A stretch of 64,000 bases of DNA from Takakia lepidozioides (lineage: Eukaryota > Streptophyta > Takakiopsida > Takakiales > Takakiaceae), in the NCBI GenBank assembly GCA_030704615.1, contig CM060731.1, positions 23,806,001-23,870,000 on the forward strand, in the 5' to 3' direction. The notes beneath the pieces are model-generated. The model made no database searches and was not told the DNA's origin. It saw nothing but the letters and a program-made list of their open reading frames with translations. Made by a program: the position numbers and the translations under genes. This document shows, piece after piece, positions 43,675 to 55,073 of the stretch; positions within the stretch are counted from its first letter, which is position 1, and the number at the start of each line of letters is the position of its first letter.

Positions 43675-45200
43675 CAGCACCAGAGAGCTCCACTAAGTAC
43701 TGCGGCCAAGAAGACTTGTGGAAGTATTTTCAATATCAATTTGGGATCCCCCCTTCCAACTGGGCCTCTGCCCTCCAAGATTGGAGAAAACCATTTTTAT
43801 TTTTTAGTCTAAATACTTACTGTTCGATCAACCAAGTGAGTTAAACCATGCCCCCTTGCCATGACTTCCATTTTGTCAACCTCCACAATTATACCGACTT
43901 GTCAGCAAGGCATATGTTAACTGGACCTCAGGCTAGAAGTTAACTGTGATGAAAGTTTAACTAGCGATCATGATCTGAACTCGGGGTTCAACTTAGCTAA
44001 GTCAGTTTAATAATATTCACAACTAAAGACACAACGTTCACATCTGTAGTCTACATGTGTACATATGTCTTTCATTCAGTAGCTTCACTACCGTACCTCC
44101 CTACCTTGTCCAATGAAAATTAAATGCAAAAACAAACTGCCGATTTTTTTTTAAATGAAGCCCTCCCAAGAACGAATGTCAGAAATTCGACCCCCATACT
44201 TGGCCTTACCAAAATTGTATAACCGAAACTATTCCCAGTACTCGTAAGAATCTGCGCATCGTGCTTTTGGCCATCTATTCCTTCCACTTTGCAGCCTCAC
44301 AGCTTGGGCGATCAGTCTGGTTCCAGGTACAGTCATATATACCATACTGCAGCCGCCGTTGCCGCGCCACGTGACGAGGCGCAATTGATTTTAAAAAATA
44401 GCCGCACACATATGTATTATAAGTGCTTTTGTATTATTTATCATGAAAATTTCCAGAACTACAGAAATTAAAAAAAAGCCTGCCGGACCCCTTCTTTAAG
44501 AAAAATTAATTAGTCCGGCAGGGTCCTGACAAATAGCATAGGCAAGTGCGGTAGTCAAACTTAGTCTCGAACCACCCACCTAACAAAAGGATGTGGGAAG
44601 CCAAGCAGCCTAAAGTTAATTTATGGTGTAGAGCTGAGCCCTTGAATAGATCAACATTTTGCAAAACGAGTCATGCCATGCTGTAGTCCTTGATCATGAA
44701 GGCCCCTGTACAGGTCAATTGCAACTTCTGATGTAGTTTCTCAGACTTAGCGAAGATGGTGCCTGCCAAGATCAACAACAAATATTACCAGCTTAATGGA
44801 TGCTGCAGGCAAGCACAAAACACATCTTGTGCAGGTGGAGGATGGGGAAGAGAGAGGGGGGTGTCATGCTGCACACAATAGTGTCTGCTTGCCATAGTCT
44901 TCTGGCCATAGACCTTGCGCAATGGTGGGACAAGGTAGAAAGGGGCCAGAGAAGGGTGGAATAGGACCAACTATCAATGCAAAAGGGGCCGCAAGAGGCC
45001 CAGAGGGAAGGACAGTGCAAACCAGACAAACAAGAACCAGACACAGAAGAAAGAAGAAACAAAGAAAACAAGATTACACTGGAGGGCTTGAGTGCCTATT
45101 GGACACTAGACAACAAAAGAAACCAAAAGAAGACATTGAACCCCAACGTTGCGAGAGAGAGAGGGAGAGAGGGAATGGTGGGGCGGTGGAATGCACTGCA
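43675..45200. other. Gene-free stretch with a perfect hairpin
   Basis: No gene is seen. CCTGCCGGAC at 44479-44488 and GTCCGGCAGG at 44513-44522 form a 10-bp stem around an AT-rich 24-base loop. Confidence 0.5.
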
Positions 45201-45345
45201 ATTTTGACCTGGGTCCATTAAATGGACAGCCAGGCCACCCAGACATTCAAACATAAATTCTGTGAGGATTGCAGGTGGAATGTGCTGAACCCTGGACCTG
45301 GGTCCATTAAATGAACAACCAGGCCACCTAGACATTCATACAAAA
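45184..45345. repeat. Two-copy direct repeat of about 89 bp
   Basis: GGTGGAATG..., GACCTGGGTCCATTAAATG, CAGGCCACC(C/T)AGACATTCA occur at about 45,184 and again 89 bases later. The second copy ends less than 30 bases before the sulfiredoxin stop codon region (minus strand), so the repeat lies in its likely 3' UTR. Confidence 0.8.
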
Positions 45346-45372
45346 TATCTCAGAGAGTCAACTTTTGACACT

Positions 45373-46647
45373 TCAAAGCATAATTACTGAGTATTTTGAA
45401 ATTAGACACTTGAGTTTTCTAAGAATGGACCTGAGAGTCTCGCGAGTTCCTCGTCGAATTCTGCAACGAATGGTGGGGAGCCCGAGCTGTTGGTGTGCTT
45501 CGAATCTATGACAGCCAGAGAAACCTGCCAAATCACTTTCCAAGATTAAAAAAAGAGTTCTGAATTAGTGGATATTCACATTTGGTGAATTCAAAATTGC
45601 TGGGGAATGATGCTTAACTAGTGAAAGACTTCATGAGTCAGTGGCATTTCTCTTTAGTTTCCCCACCCTGATTGCAATTGACCTTGAGAACAATCTTTTT
45701 GTCACGAGGGATGGTAAGAGTGGGTTGTGATGCAGACTGAACAATTACCATAGTAAACGCCATCCACCTCGAGAACGTCTATCTGTCACAGACACAATCT
45801 CTCCATGTTAATGCTATGGACTGGAAATTGGGAATGATAGCCCTTGCTGGACGTAGAATTGCTGCATTCCTGCCACCTCCAGTCAGCACTTAATACATGG
45901 AGATCACACATAGAGGGCTTTATGCCTGTATTCACAATCAGAGGACAGTACTTCCCAGGATAGAACGTACAACGTGCAGTAAAAGTTGAAGAATAGATTC
46001 AGTAACTAGTTGGCTCAAACAGATCTCAGAGGAGTTGGGTGCCGTAATCGTTGATTAATCCTTTTCTTTGCTCCTAAAGTTGTTTAATCTGACATACTAA
46101 GCATTTGAGTATAAGGCAACCCACCGGCTCCTGCAGGCCAATTTCTGCGATGCTATCCATCAACTCCTGCACTTTCTTAGGATCATTTGTACGAGTTCGC
46201 AATAATGGCCGGCGAATTTGGTCCAAGGGAACATCTGCTACTATTGGACCGCGCTGTGTACTCGCTATTCCGCCTGCCCATACCACCCCAATCATATGCA
46301 AGGCTTCCTATGGCAGATGGGGTAAGCCAGATACCCGTATCAAACCATACGCACATTGCTGGTGATAAACTTCAAAAAACTTCACGGCTCACAGGAGACT
46401 GGCGTTGTGGAAAGCCTAGCAATTGACTGAGTAACAGGCACTGTGTTCAATCACTGCTGCAGTATAATCCAAGACAATCTAATATGAAATTGGCCATCCC
46501 AAATTCAGAAACACTCCCAATTAACAGATGGTGATCAAGAAGCCCACCGTTCTGAGATGAGCATCGAATAACCAGATTGCAGGCCTGCAGAGGGCGGTGC
46601 GGCAGCACCAATGCGGCGGGCAGGAGCGACATAGTTGAGGTGCGCAT
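45373..46647 (-). CDS. SRX: Sulfiredoxin, plastid/mitochondrial type
   Basis: Four minus-strand exons join in phase: 46647-46548, 46273-46125, 45782-45749, 45524-45373 (435 bases, 144 residues). Introns are GT-AG throughout. Sulfiredoxin uses ATP to reduce over-oxidised 2-Cys peroxiredoxin (Cys-SO2H) back to the active form. Support: PLDQIRRPLLRTRTNDPKKV (substrate and ATP-binding start of the ParB-like fold), LMDSIAEIGLQEP, IDVLEVDGVYYG, and the catalytic FSGCHRFEAHQ with Cys99, then LPTIRCRIRRGT. Residues 1-33 are Ser/Ala/Leu/Arg-rich without acidic residues, as in an organellar transit peptide. The tail after ETLR is SILRKLKCLISKYSVIML, longer than the short His-rich end I know from plant homologues. 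Confidence 0.88.
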
Positions 46648-46659
46648 GATAGCCACCGA

Positions 46660-47590
46660 ATACAAAACCCTTGATTGTTCTGAAATTTTTGATTCTTCCT
46701 GCAGACTGAATCACTATGCCGGGAATCCCTGCAACTAGAACACTTAAACTGGAAATTGAAATTTCCAGTAAGATCACTGATCCAGAATAGCCCCCATGTG
46801 CTCCATCCTCCGCTCTGGAAACTGAGCTTCTGCTTTCGCTAGGGCAAGAAATTCTCAATGTTGAATTTCTCTGTGGATGAGAACAAGTCAGAATTTGCCT
46901 ATCAGAAACCCACTATTGGAGTACCGCGATGCAAAAGTGGGTCGCTCTGGTAGCAGGAAACACTGACGCTGTCGGACCCCTTCTGAGTACTTACATTCCT
47001 TTTTGTCGTGATAAATTTCTCAGTAACAGTGTAACGCCCATTGAACGCCATCTCAGATACTCCGAAATCTGAATGTTCAGAGTTAAGCGCTTCTTAGCAA
47101 AGTGTGAAGAGACTCTCTTGTACACGCTTTCATTAGTTATTTCAACTGTAGTGCGCTAGAAACAGTTCTTGATGCAATTCTGCAAACATGGGAACACAAC
47201 TTTTCAACCATGTAACAGATGGACACCTAGAATTGAGAGGAACAAATTTGAAAGCCTCTGCAGCTCTGGTGAAAGAATAGGTGTCAGGTCCAGGACGTCT
47301 CCCAGTCTACTCCATAGAAATCACTATCCAAGTACCAAGTCTTCCTCGACATTTTGGGGACGCCCTTAATCAGCCATTTTTGGTGAAAGAAGAGCACCCC
47401 ATGACTTCCTTACTATGATAGAATCTGTTGACATCCTCTGCATAGGATTTGCTGTGGCTCGATTTGCTGTGTTTAACAATTACACATCAGTCCGCACCAC
47501 TAGGTACTCGCTTTTGCATTCAAGGACAAACCATTTTCTTGCAAAATGATGAAAATAAATGATCTTGTCAACCTCATACATGTGCTTTAA
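46660..47590. other. Intergenic stretch between sulfiredoxin and the PPR pseudogene
   Basis: This would contain the sulfiredoxin promoter on the minus strand. No gene, repeat or element is evident. Confidence 0.4.
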
Positions 47591-47591
47591 T

Positions 47592-49575
47592 TCACCAGTA
47601 ATCCCCACAAGAACCAATCCCCCTTCAAAGTGGTGAAAGTGGTTGACATCCTGTACAACGACTGCTTGCCAAGCAATTTTTGCCAAACAATTTTTGACAT
47701 GAACTTGGTGTCAGTGAGGCAATCACCACAGATCCAAACGTCTTGGTGACATGGATAGTTGTACCAGGTGGGATGCTGATGAATCTAAAAGCAATAGCCA
47801 GCTTCTCACTGTGGTGGCAAGAGCAAACTCCTTTTGCTCCTCGTTCAAATAATGCATTACAAAGTGAGTGGCAGGCATCTATCCAGTCTCCTTCGTCTGC
47901 ACATACAATTTGCTTAGCTTAGCATGGATTCCCTTAATTTGTAGATGCAATCTGCCATCCACAATGAATGTATACACCAGGTTGTCGACCTGAATACAAC
48001 GCCCTGGCTCCTTTCTCACACCTCTGTCTTCCGCAGTTTTCTCACCTTCGCCTTAACATCCCACCTGCAGCACATATCCTAGTCGCAGCAAAGATGTTCA
48101 TTGCAGCACATAAGCTGCAGTATACTGTGGATCGCACTCGAGAAGGCATTTGGAAGCCTGGTCAGCTAGCTCCACATTGGCATGGAATCAGCAGGCACCA
48201 AGCACACACCCCCCCACCCCGCCCCGCAACTTCTGGTGCGATTGGCATTTTGTCAAAGAAATCTTCTGCCTCATCTAGTTGACCTGCATGGCCCCCAGAA
48301 GGTCAACCATACAGCTAAAAATGCCGCACTGTGGGGGTGAGGCCATCATCTCAACTGGCCTCCCTACCACACCCATGCTGGAACATCCTGTGATCATTGC
48401 ACTCGCCATACCTCTTTCAGCCATATTGTTGAACACTTGATGTGCATCGTCCATGCTCCTGCATTTAGCATACATGTCAACAAGGGTAGTCTCCAGATCA
48501 CTATTTGACGTAATTCCAGCTTTCCTGATGTCAGCATGGACCTGCTTGGCCTTCTCCAGGGCTCCTAGACTAGCATGAGAACGCAAGTGAACATGACCCT
48601 GTCAGGTGTCAAACCTTGCTGCTCATAAATCTCAAAAGCCTCCATACCACACTCATGCTGGACATATCCTGAGATCATTCCTATCCATGAGACAACATTT
48701 CACTGAGCCATGCCATTGAACACTTTATGCTTCCACATTTTGCATACATGTCAAAAAGGGCAGTCTCCAGATAGATTGCTGGCACTATTCTGGACTTCAT
48801 GAGGGAAGCATGCACCTCTCTACCCTTTTCCAGTATTCACATGCGTTAACAAGGCAGATGAACCTCACCTTATCAAGCATCACCCATCCCCTTGCATTTG
48901 CTGGTAGATTTTCAATGCCTCCATATTCTGTGATCATCGCATTCCATGTGGCCACATTTCGCTGAGCCATATTCGAACACTAGACGTGCATCCTTCATGC
49001 TCCCACATTTGGCATACATGTCAACAAGGGTATTCTTCAGGATAATATCTGGCACAATCCCACTCTTGGTGACGTCAGCATGAACCCACTCTCCCTATTT
49101 TAGGGCTCCTAAGCTGGGATCTCAAAATCCTCCCTAGCACACCAGTGCTTGCCATATCCTGCTATCGTTATAGTCCCACGTAAACATATCTCGTTCAGGT
49201 ATATTACCAAACATTTGATGTGCAATCCACCACACTCCCACACTTTGGCATGCGTGTTGACAAGGCTTGAATCCACTTTGGATAATGTGGGCGTGCACTC
49301 GCTTTCATTCTGCCAGGTCTTTCACTTTGATGCACTCCTGCAAGAGACAGACATAAGTACTGGAGACTGCCTGAATGCTCTGGTGGTTCAGATCGTACAG
49401 TGCTTTCAGTTGTCTTGACTTGCATAGTGTCCTCAAATATCCACAAGGTTCAGAAGAGTTCTTGTGGACTTCCTCTTTGATCCTCTCTCAAAAGTGATGG
49501 CGAAGCTGCTACCCATTCTGCCATTCTGCCATTCTGCTGCCCAACAAACAATTGTGCCTGAGTGAACCCTGGCAT
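47592..49575 (-). pseudogene. Decayed PPR-DYW gene (inverted paralogue)
   Basis: On the minus strand the order matches the plus gene at 53,112-55,608: start MPGFTQAQL at 49575; remnants of PPR motifs (LGALEKAKQVHADIRKAGI, DMYAKCRSMDDAHQVFNNMAE near 48,420-48,560); the DYW-domain pieces near 47,830 (TTVRSWLL frame, originally HHSEKLA); CLTDTKFMSKIV near 47,710; and the last exon end HFHHFEGG followed by GGGATTACTGGTGA at 47,592-47,606. Many stops and shifts show it is dead. It is an inverted duplicate, not a processed copy, since upstream flank is shared too. Confidence 0.8.
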
Positions 49576-49856
49576 CCTGCACATCACAAAATCTTAGTTA
49601 CAAACCTTTCCACTGAAAACTCACCTAACATGTCTTAGTACCTTAAAAAGACCTATTCATTGTGACAGGCTTCTTGCCACACATATGGACAGAGTTACAA
49701 AAACTCTTGCAGTCATTCACTTCGAGAATAACTTCAATTCTGATGAAAACAATGGCCACTGTATTCTTGGGCTTCAGACATTAGAATGGTCACCGAATTG
49801 CTTGACCTTGTATTCTGGAAGCAAGCTCTGCTTCCAACCAAGGAGAGTTTGACCAA

Positions 49857-50610
49857 CTCTAAACCAGTGTTGGACCGGTATCAGCAACATTTCATACCAG
49901 CCAGGGTATGGTATTGTGGGTGAAGTGGCCTCCTTCATACCTGGCAGGTAATGGTATCAAGGTAGGTATTAAGCTTTTAATGTACCAGTCTGGTATGTAT
50001 ATTGTTTTTGTTTGGCCTGGTATGGTATGGTATCAGTATTTCAAATTTCAAATCTTATATTGGGGGTATATCAATACTGGTATCAATACAATTATTTTTT
50101 ATTTTTATTTATTTTTAAACTGGAAAAAAAATTCTGTCCAAATTATACCGCTGAGGTGATCACTCCAGAGGCTGAGTGCCGCAATTCATAATAACAAGGA
50201 GCCGGATCTCACCTTAGGTAATTTGAGGTCACCTTACAAGAGCCATATTACAGGCTGATAAATGAGACAATGCTCCTCAATATTGACAGCCCCCAAAATC
50301 GCCATTCAGATCGCCTCAATCAAAGAGCTGCAACTCTCCATTGCTGCACCCTAAATCCTTAACGCTCCAGATATTGATACCTAGGGTGCAAGCGACGGCG
50401 GAAGACCGGGTACTGGTATCGACAAAGCTGCGTTCCATGTGATACCAGGCTAGCCCAGGTATTAGTGTTTTATTATATTGCCCCCAATATGTTCTGCCCG
50501 GAGTATTGCCAATTTCTTATACCCGCCCGATCTGGTATCTTGCTGCAATACCCTTACCCGTGCCCATACCCCGCCTCGCCCCCATATACGGGTCCAACAC
50601 TGCTCTAAAC
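49857..50610. mobile_element. hAT-like element with 8-bp target duplication
   Basis: CTCTAAAC at 49857-49864 is followed by CAGTGTTGGACCGGTAT. The right end reads ATACGGGTCCAACACTG up to 50602 and is followed by CTCTAAAC at 50603-50610. The 8-base target duplication is perfect, and the inverted ends start with CAGTG as in hAT transposons. The interior (738 bases) is rich in GGTATGGTAT runs, has no transposase and is therefore non-autonomous. It sits in the upstream flank of the decayed PPR copy. Confidence 0.9.
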
Positions 50611-50619
50611 CCACATAAC

Positions 50620-52700
50620 ATCCTAATTGCATGACTCTTATGGAGGACTGCCAGTCTGTGAGTTCCTTTAAAAATCAACGTCCCTCTTCATGTCTCTATC
50701 TCCCACACTCAACACTCTCAAAAGCAGTGTAGCTAGCACTGCCAATAGTATCACATCCTCACAGCCCGGCCCATCGATCTGCTGCCCGGTTATCGCAGGG
50801 TGAATAGAGGGTCTTGGGTATGACCTCTGGTTGAGGGCGCCGATGCATGCTGTCTTCCTGTGCTTGTGAGAGCGCGAAGACGAAGCGGGAATGTTGAACA
50901 TAACAAAGTACACTAACAAGACGCAATGACAATCTCTACGCTAGTACAAGTTCGATTTTCTGTTGTAATTCTTCATGCTTCCCACACAAAATTCTGCATC
51001 CAAATGTTCTCAAATCACTACACGTTACTTGGCATATTGGTGACTTCTCCCGGAGGATAAGCTGCAAGAGATGGTGGTTGTGAGAATGGCAATTATGTCA
51101 GTAAGGCAATCTCTGAATATGTTGTCCCTTTGTTAAGCAACGACCCAGAAAAGCACTTGAAATAAGAAGGCATGTTTGAGGCCAAGTTCAAACGTTCAAA
51201 CTTCAAGCGTTCGAACTGGGAGTTAGTTTTAGCTATTTGCTGATGATTTAGAAGGTGGTAAGCCATGATTCGCATTACGTTTGTCGCATGGGGAAGAGTC
51301 TTCCGGCCTGTATCCAAGAGAGATTGGTATCAGTGGTTCAGATGCACAGGGCGTCAGTAATCTGGTGAGGATGAACTCATTGGGTGAGAGGCAAATGGGT
51401 GTTCCGCACTGCATCATTGTGGACATGTTTGATGTACAAGGGCAGAAGAGTGTTCTTGAGCAGGCTTGTGGGAGCTCAATGCTCCAAGTTCTAATTGGGC
51501 AGTGTAGACACAGGCAGTGTTGTGCTTGAATTACTTTGGTCTGCGACTTTTTTTTTTTGCTTCCCGCCACTCTCGTAGACACACGAATGGCAGCACGCCC
51601 CGGCGCTCTCCTGACTGCGCAGGGAGACGGCAGGGCCCTGTCTTTTTCTTGCGGTGAACAGGCTGCATGCAGCAGATTATGGCGTGAGTCTGCGGAGCTG
51701 AAACAGGTATCCGGCTTGGCGATGCAGAGCGGGAGACCTACGGAAGTGATGACTGTGACATCAGCCCAGCCTCCAGGGCAATCCAAGAAAGGTACAGACG
51801 TGCAACTCTTGCTTTTGGGGTTTCTGGACTGTGTGCATCTCAGGGTGAGAACTGTCACAGAGAAAATTTTCTATGAGATCCAAGAGGTGCAAGCATTGTC
51901 AGTCGAGAAGGGATAGTTATCCAGAGCTGTGAACTTATTGTTGGGGTCCCTTGAGCAGCGCACAACCACAATTGCCACACACCATGAGGCATGGATATGT
52001 GCAGAGAGGGATAAAGTCTCCCACAAAATCTCAACCCTTCTCTAGCCAGTGTGAATTTTCTACTCTTCACTGCATGGAGAAAGCCTCTTAACGCCATAAC
52101 GCTAGCTCACAACCAAGCCATTAGGGGGAAATCAGTTGATGTAAGGGCTGTTATACCAGAAAACACTTGTCTATTCCAGCACTGCACGCCGGCCCCAATC
52201 CAACACAGATGTGATACATGTGTGGCAGTGAATTTGCTGCCAGTCCCAGAGCGCTCGAGAAAGGGCAGATGCAAGGAGAGAGATGTTAATTCCTGGAAAC
52301 CCAGCAATTGAATCCTTCAGTAAAACTCTGGCAATTAGGAACTCCTAAACATCTGTGTGTTTGCATGCAGGGCAAGCAATTAGCATAGAACTTCTCTGGC
52401 GAGCGTTCTTCTCAGATCCTTCGCAGTGGTGGGATAACAGGTTTGAGAAGGTGAGGCTAACATCATAGGACTTGAACATTTCTGGAAAGGAGGGATTGTG
52501 ACTGCAACTGGTGTGCTGGCATTCGGTGGAGGATTGTGTCGCATTAATTAATGACGATTTGTCTCTATATTGTGATAAGCGGAGGAATGGATATCAATAG
52601 GTGGTAGCAGGGCAGGAAAAGAGGTTGTTTAAGATATCCCTGTTATTTCGAAGACGCTTGGAGCTTCCATAATTGTGGCTTGGTCTATGTCAGGCTGTGT
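50620..52700. other. Spacer between the two inverted PPR copies
   Basis: No gene is recognised. 51,536-51,916 is an open plus frame without a known domain and with an overlapping open minus frame, so I do not call it. Part of the spacer next to each PPR copy belongs to the inverted duplication. Confidence 0.35.
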
Positions 52701-53099
52701 TAGAGCTCTGGCTGCTCAGCTGGCCGATTGTGGTTTTCACAGAAAAATTCAAGATCACCAGACTTCAGACACAAGCGGACAAAGGAGGTCCTTTGGATTG
52801 AGAGTTGGTCAAACCCTCCTTGGGTGGAATCAGAGCTAGCTGCCCTGATACAAGACCGAGCACAGCCTAGTACTGGTTATAATGTCGATGTACACCATGG
52901 AGCTCCAGACCAATTTTATAATGGGTATTGTTTAATAGCAATTCAAGATTCCCAGTTCAAACATATAGTAGATGACTTTACAATAACTGTGCAGTCCTGT
53001 TAATTTGTATCATGAGCCTCTTCTCATGAAGAGACATCCTTTTGAGGTATCTTGGACCTTTTTTTGAGTTGGAGTGCAAGGTCTGTAAGTAAGATTTTG

Positions 53100-55073
53100 A
53101 TGTATGGCAGGATGGCAGGGTTCAATCAGGCACAGTTGGTCACTGTGCATCAGATTGGTGGCACCTCCACCTCTGTTGACAGACGATCAAGAGAGGATGT
53201 CAACAGAAACTCTTCTGGCACTCGTGGTTATGTGAGAACACTCTGTAAGCCAGGACGGCTGAAAGAGACGCTGCACATTTTGAACCAACAGGGCATCCAG
53301 GCGGACTTCAGTACTTATGTCTGTCTCTTGCAGGAGTGCATCAAGATGAAAGATCTAGCAGGAGGAAAACAAGTGCATTCTCACATTATGGAAAGTGGGT
53401 TCAAGCCAAACATGCTTGTACTCAATAACCTTGTCAACATGTATGCGAAGTGTGGGAGCCTGGTGGATGCACGCCAAGTATTTACGGAAATGTGTGATCG
53501 GGATATGTTTACATGGACTATAATGATAGCAGGATATGCTAAGCGTGGGTTTGGTATGGAGGCTTTGGACATATATGAGCAAATGCAAAATGAAGGGGAG
53601 ACACCTGATAGGGTCACATTTATTTGTGTTCTCAATGCGTGTGCCAGCCTAGGAGCCCTGGAAAAGGGCAAGCAGGTCCATGCTGATATCATCAAAAGTG
53701 GAATTGCATCGTACATTAACTTGGAGACGGCCCTCATATACATGTATGCAAAATGTGGAAGCATGAAGGATGCACATCAAGTTTTTGCCAATATGGCTGA
53801 ACGAAATGTAGTCTCATGGAATGCCATGATCGCAGGATACTCTAAGCATGGGTGTGGTATGGAGGTTTTTGAGGTCTATGAGCAAATGCTACGGGATGGG
53901 GTGATGCCCGACAGGGTCACGTTTACTTGCATTCTTAATAGGTGTGCAAGCCTTCGAGCCGTGGAAAAGGGTAGAGAGGTTCATGCTGACATTATCAAAG
54001 CTGGAGTTGCAATAGATACCATCCTTGAGACTGCCCTTGCAGACATGTATGCCAAATGCGGGAGCATGGACGATTCTCGCCAAGTGTTCGATAATATGTC
54101 CAAAAGAGATGTGGTATCATGGAGTGTGATGATTGGAGGATACGCTCAGCATGGCTGTGGTAGAGAGGCGTTTGAGATGTATGAGCAAATGCAACAGAAA
54201 GGGGTGACACCTGACAAGGTCACATTTTCTTGCATTCTCAATGCATGTGTGAGCCTAAGAGATCTGGAAAAAGGAAAGCAGGTCCATGCTCACATGATCA
54301 AAGCTGGAGTTGCACAAGATGTAATTCTGGAGACTGCTCTTGCTGACATGTATGCAAAATGTGGGAGCATGAAGGATGCGCATCAAGTGTTTGACAATAT
54401 GGTCAAACGAGATGTGGTTGCATGGAGTGCGCTGATTGCAGGATATGCTCAGCATGGCTGTGGTAAGGAAGCTTTTCAGGTATACGAGCAAATGCAACGA
54501 GAAGGGGTGACACCTGACAGGGTCACATTCATCTGTATTCTCAATGCCTGTTCCAGCCTAGGAGCCCTGGAAAAGGGTAAAGAAGTCCATGCTGACATCG
54601 TGAAAGCTGGAATTGTGGCATATATTCATTTGGAGAATGCCCTTGTTAACATGTATGCCAAATGCGGGAGTGTAATTGATGCACGTCAAGTGTTTGACAA
54701 TATGGCTGAACGAGATGTAGTCTCATGGAGTGTGATGATTGCAGGATATGCCCAGCATGGTTGTGTTAGGGAGGTCCTTGAACTTTTTGAACAAATGCAG
54801 CAGGAAGGCTTGAAGCCTGATGGCATCACCTTTATATCTCTTCTCTCTGCATGTAGTCATGCAGGCCTGGTGGATGAAGGCCATTATTACTTCAATTCCA
54901 TGAGTGTAGATCATGGCCTCACTCCTACAGTGGAGCATTTTGGCTGCATGGCGGACCTTCTTGGACGTGCGGGGCGATTGGATGAAGCACAGAATTTCAT
55001 CAACGATATGCCATTTGAACCAGATGCTTTAGTTTGGCGGGCCTTGCTTTGTGCCTGCAGAATCCATGGGTAA
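53100..55073 (+). CDS. PLS-type pentatricopeptide repeat protein, truncated before the E/DYW tail
   Basis: The frame from ATG 53100 (or 53112, conserved in the paralogue) runs 657 codons to TAA at 55071. PPR proteins of this class bind organellar RNA, one base per motif, and guide C-to-U editing when a DYW domain follows. About 100-residue P-L-S triplets repeat five times (VSWNAMIAGYSKHGCGMEVF; TFTCILNRCASLRAVEKG; ETALADMYAKCGSMDDSRQV), followed by the last L2/S2 motifs (ITFISLLSACSHAGLVDEGH; HFGCMADLLGRAGRLDEAQ). The adjacent triplets are very similar at DNA level. The N-terminus is weakly basic; targeting cannot be judged. The TAA falls where plant homologues continue into the E1 motif. Whether the truncated protein is made is unknown. 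Confidence 0.75.
   Translation: MYGRMAGFNQAQLVTVHQIGGTSTSVDRRSREDVNRNSSGTRGYVRTLCKPGRLKETLHILNQQGIQADFSTYVCLLQECIKMKDLAGGKQVHSHIMESGFKPNMLVLNNLVNMYAKCGSLVDARQVFTEMCDRDMFTWTIMIAGYAKRGFGMEALDIYEQMQNEGETPDRVTFICVLNACASLGALEKGKQVHADIIKSGIASYINLETALIYMYAKCGSMKDAHQVFANMAERNVVSWNAMIAGYSKHGCGMEVFEVYEQMLRDGVMPDRVTFTCILNRCASLRAVEKGREVHADIIKAGVAIDTILETALADMYAKCGSMDDSRQVFDNMSKRDVVSWSVMIGGYAQHGCGREAFEMYEQMQQKGVTPDKVTFSCILNACVSLRDLEKGKQVHAHMIKAGVAQDVILETALADMYAKCGSMKDAHQVFDNMVKRDVVAWSALIAGYAQHGCGKEAFQVYEQMQREGVTPDRVTFICILNACSSLGALEKGKEVHADIVKAGIVAYIHLENALVNMYAKCGSVIDARQVFDNMAERDVVSWSVMIAGYAQHGCVREVLELFEQMQQEGLKPDGITFISLLSACSHAGLVDEGHYYFNSMSVDHGLTPTVEHFGCMADLLGRAGRLDEAQNFINDMPFEPDALVWRALLCACRIHG

Noticed and set aside
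46125-46301. Sulfiredoxin starting at the ATG near 46,295
   Set aside because: A stop lies just upstream in that frame, and the acceptor at 46,274 joins in phase to a first exon with a transit-like peptide at 46,548-46,647, which fits plant sulfiredoxins better.
51229-51916. Overlapping open frames on both strands
   Set aside because: There is no domain, no splice support and overlapping openness on both strands. I cannot support a gene.
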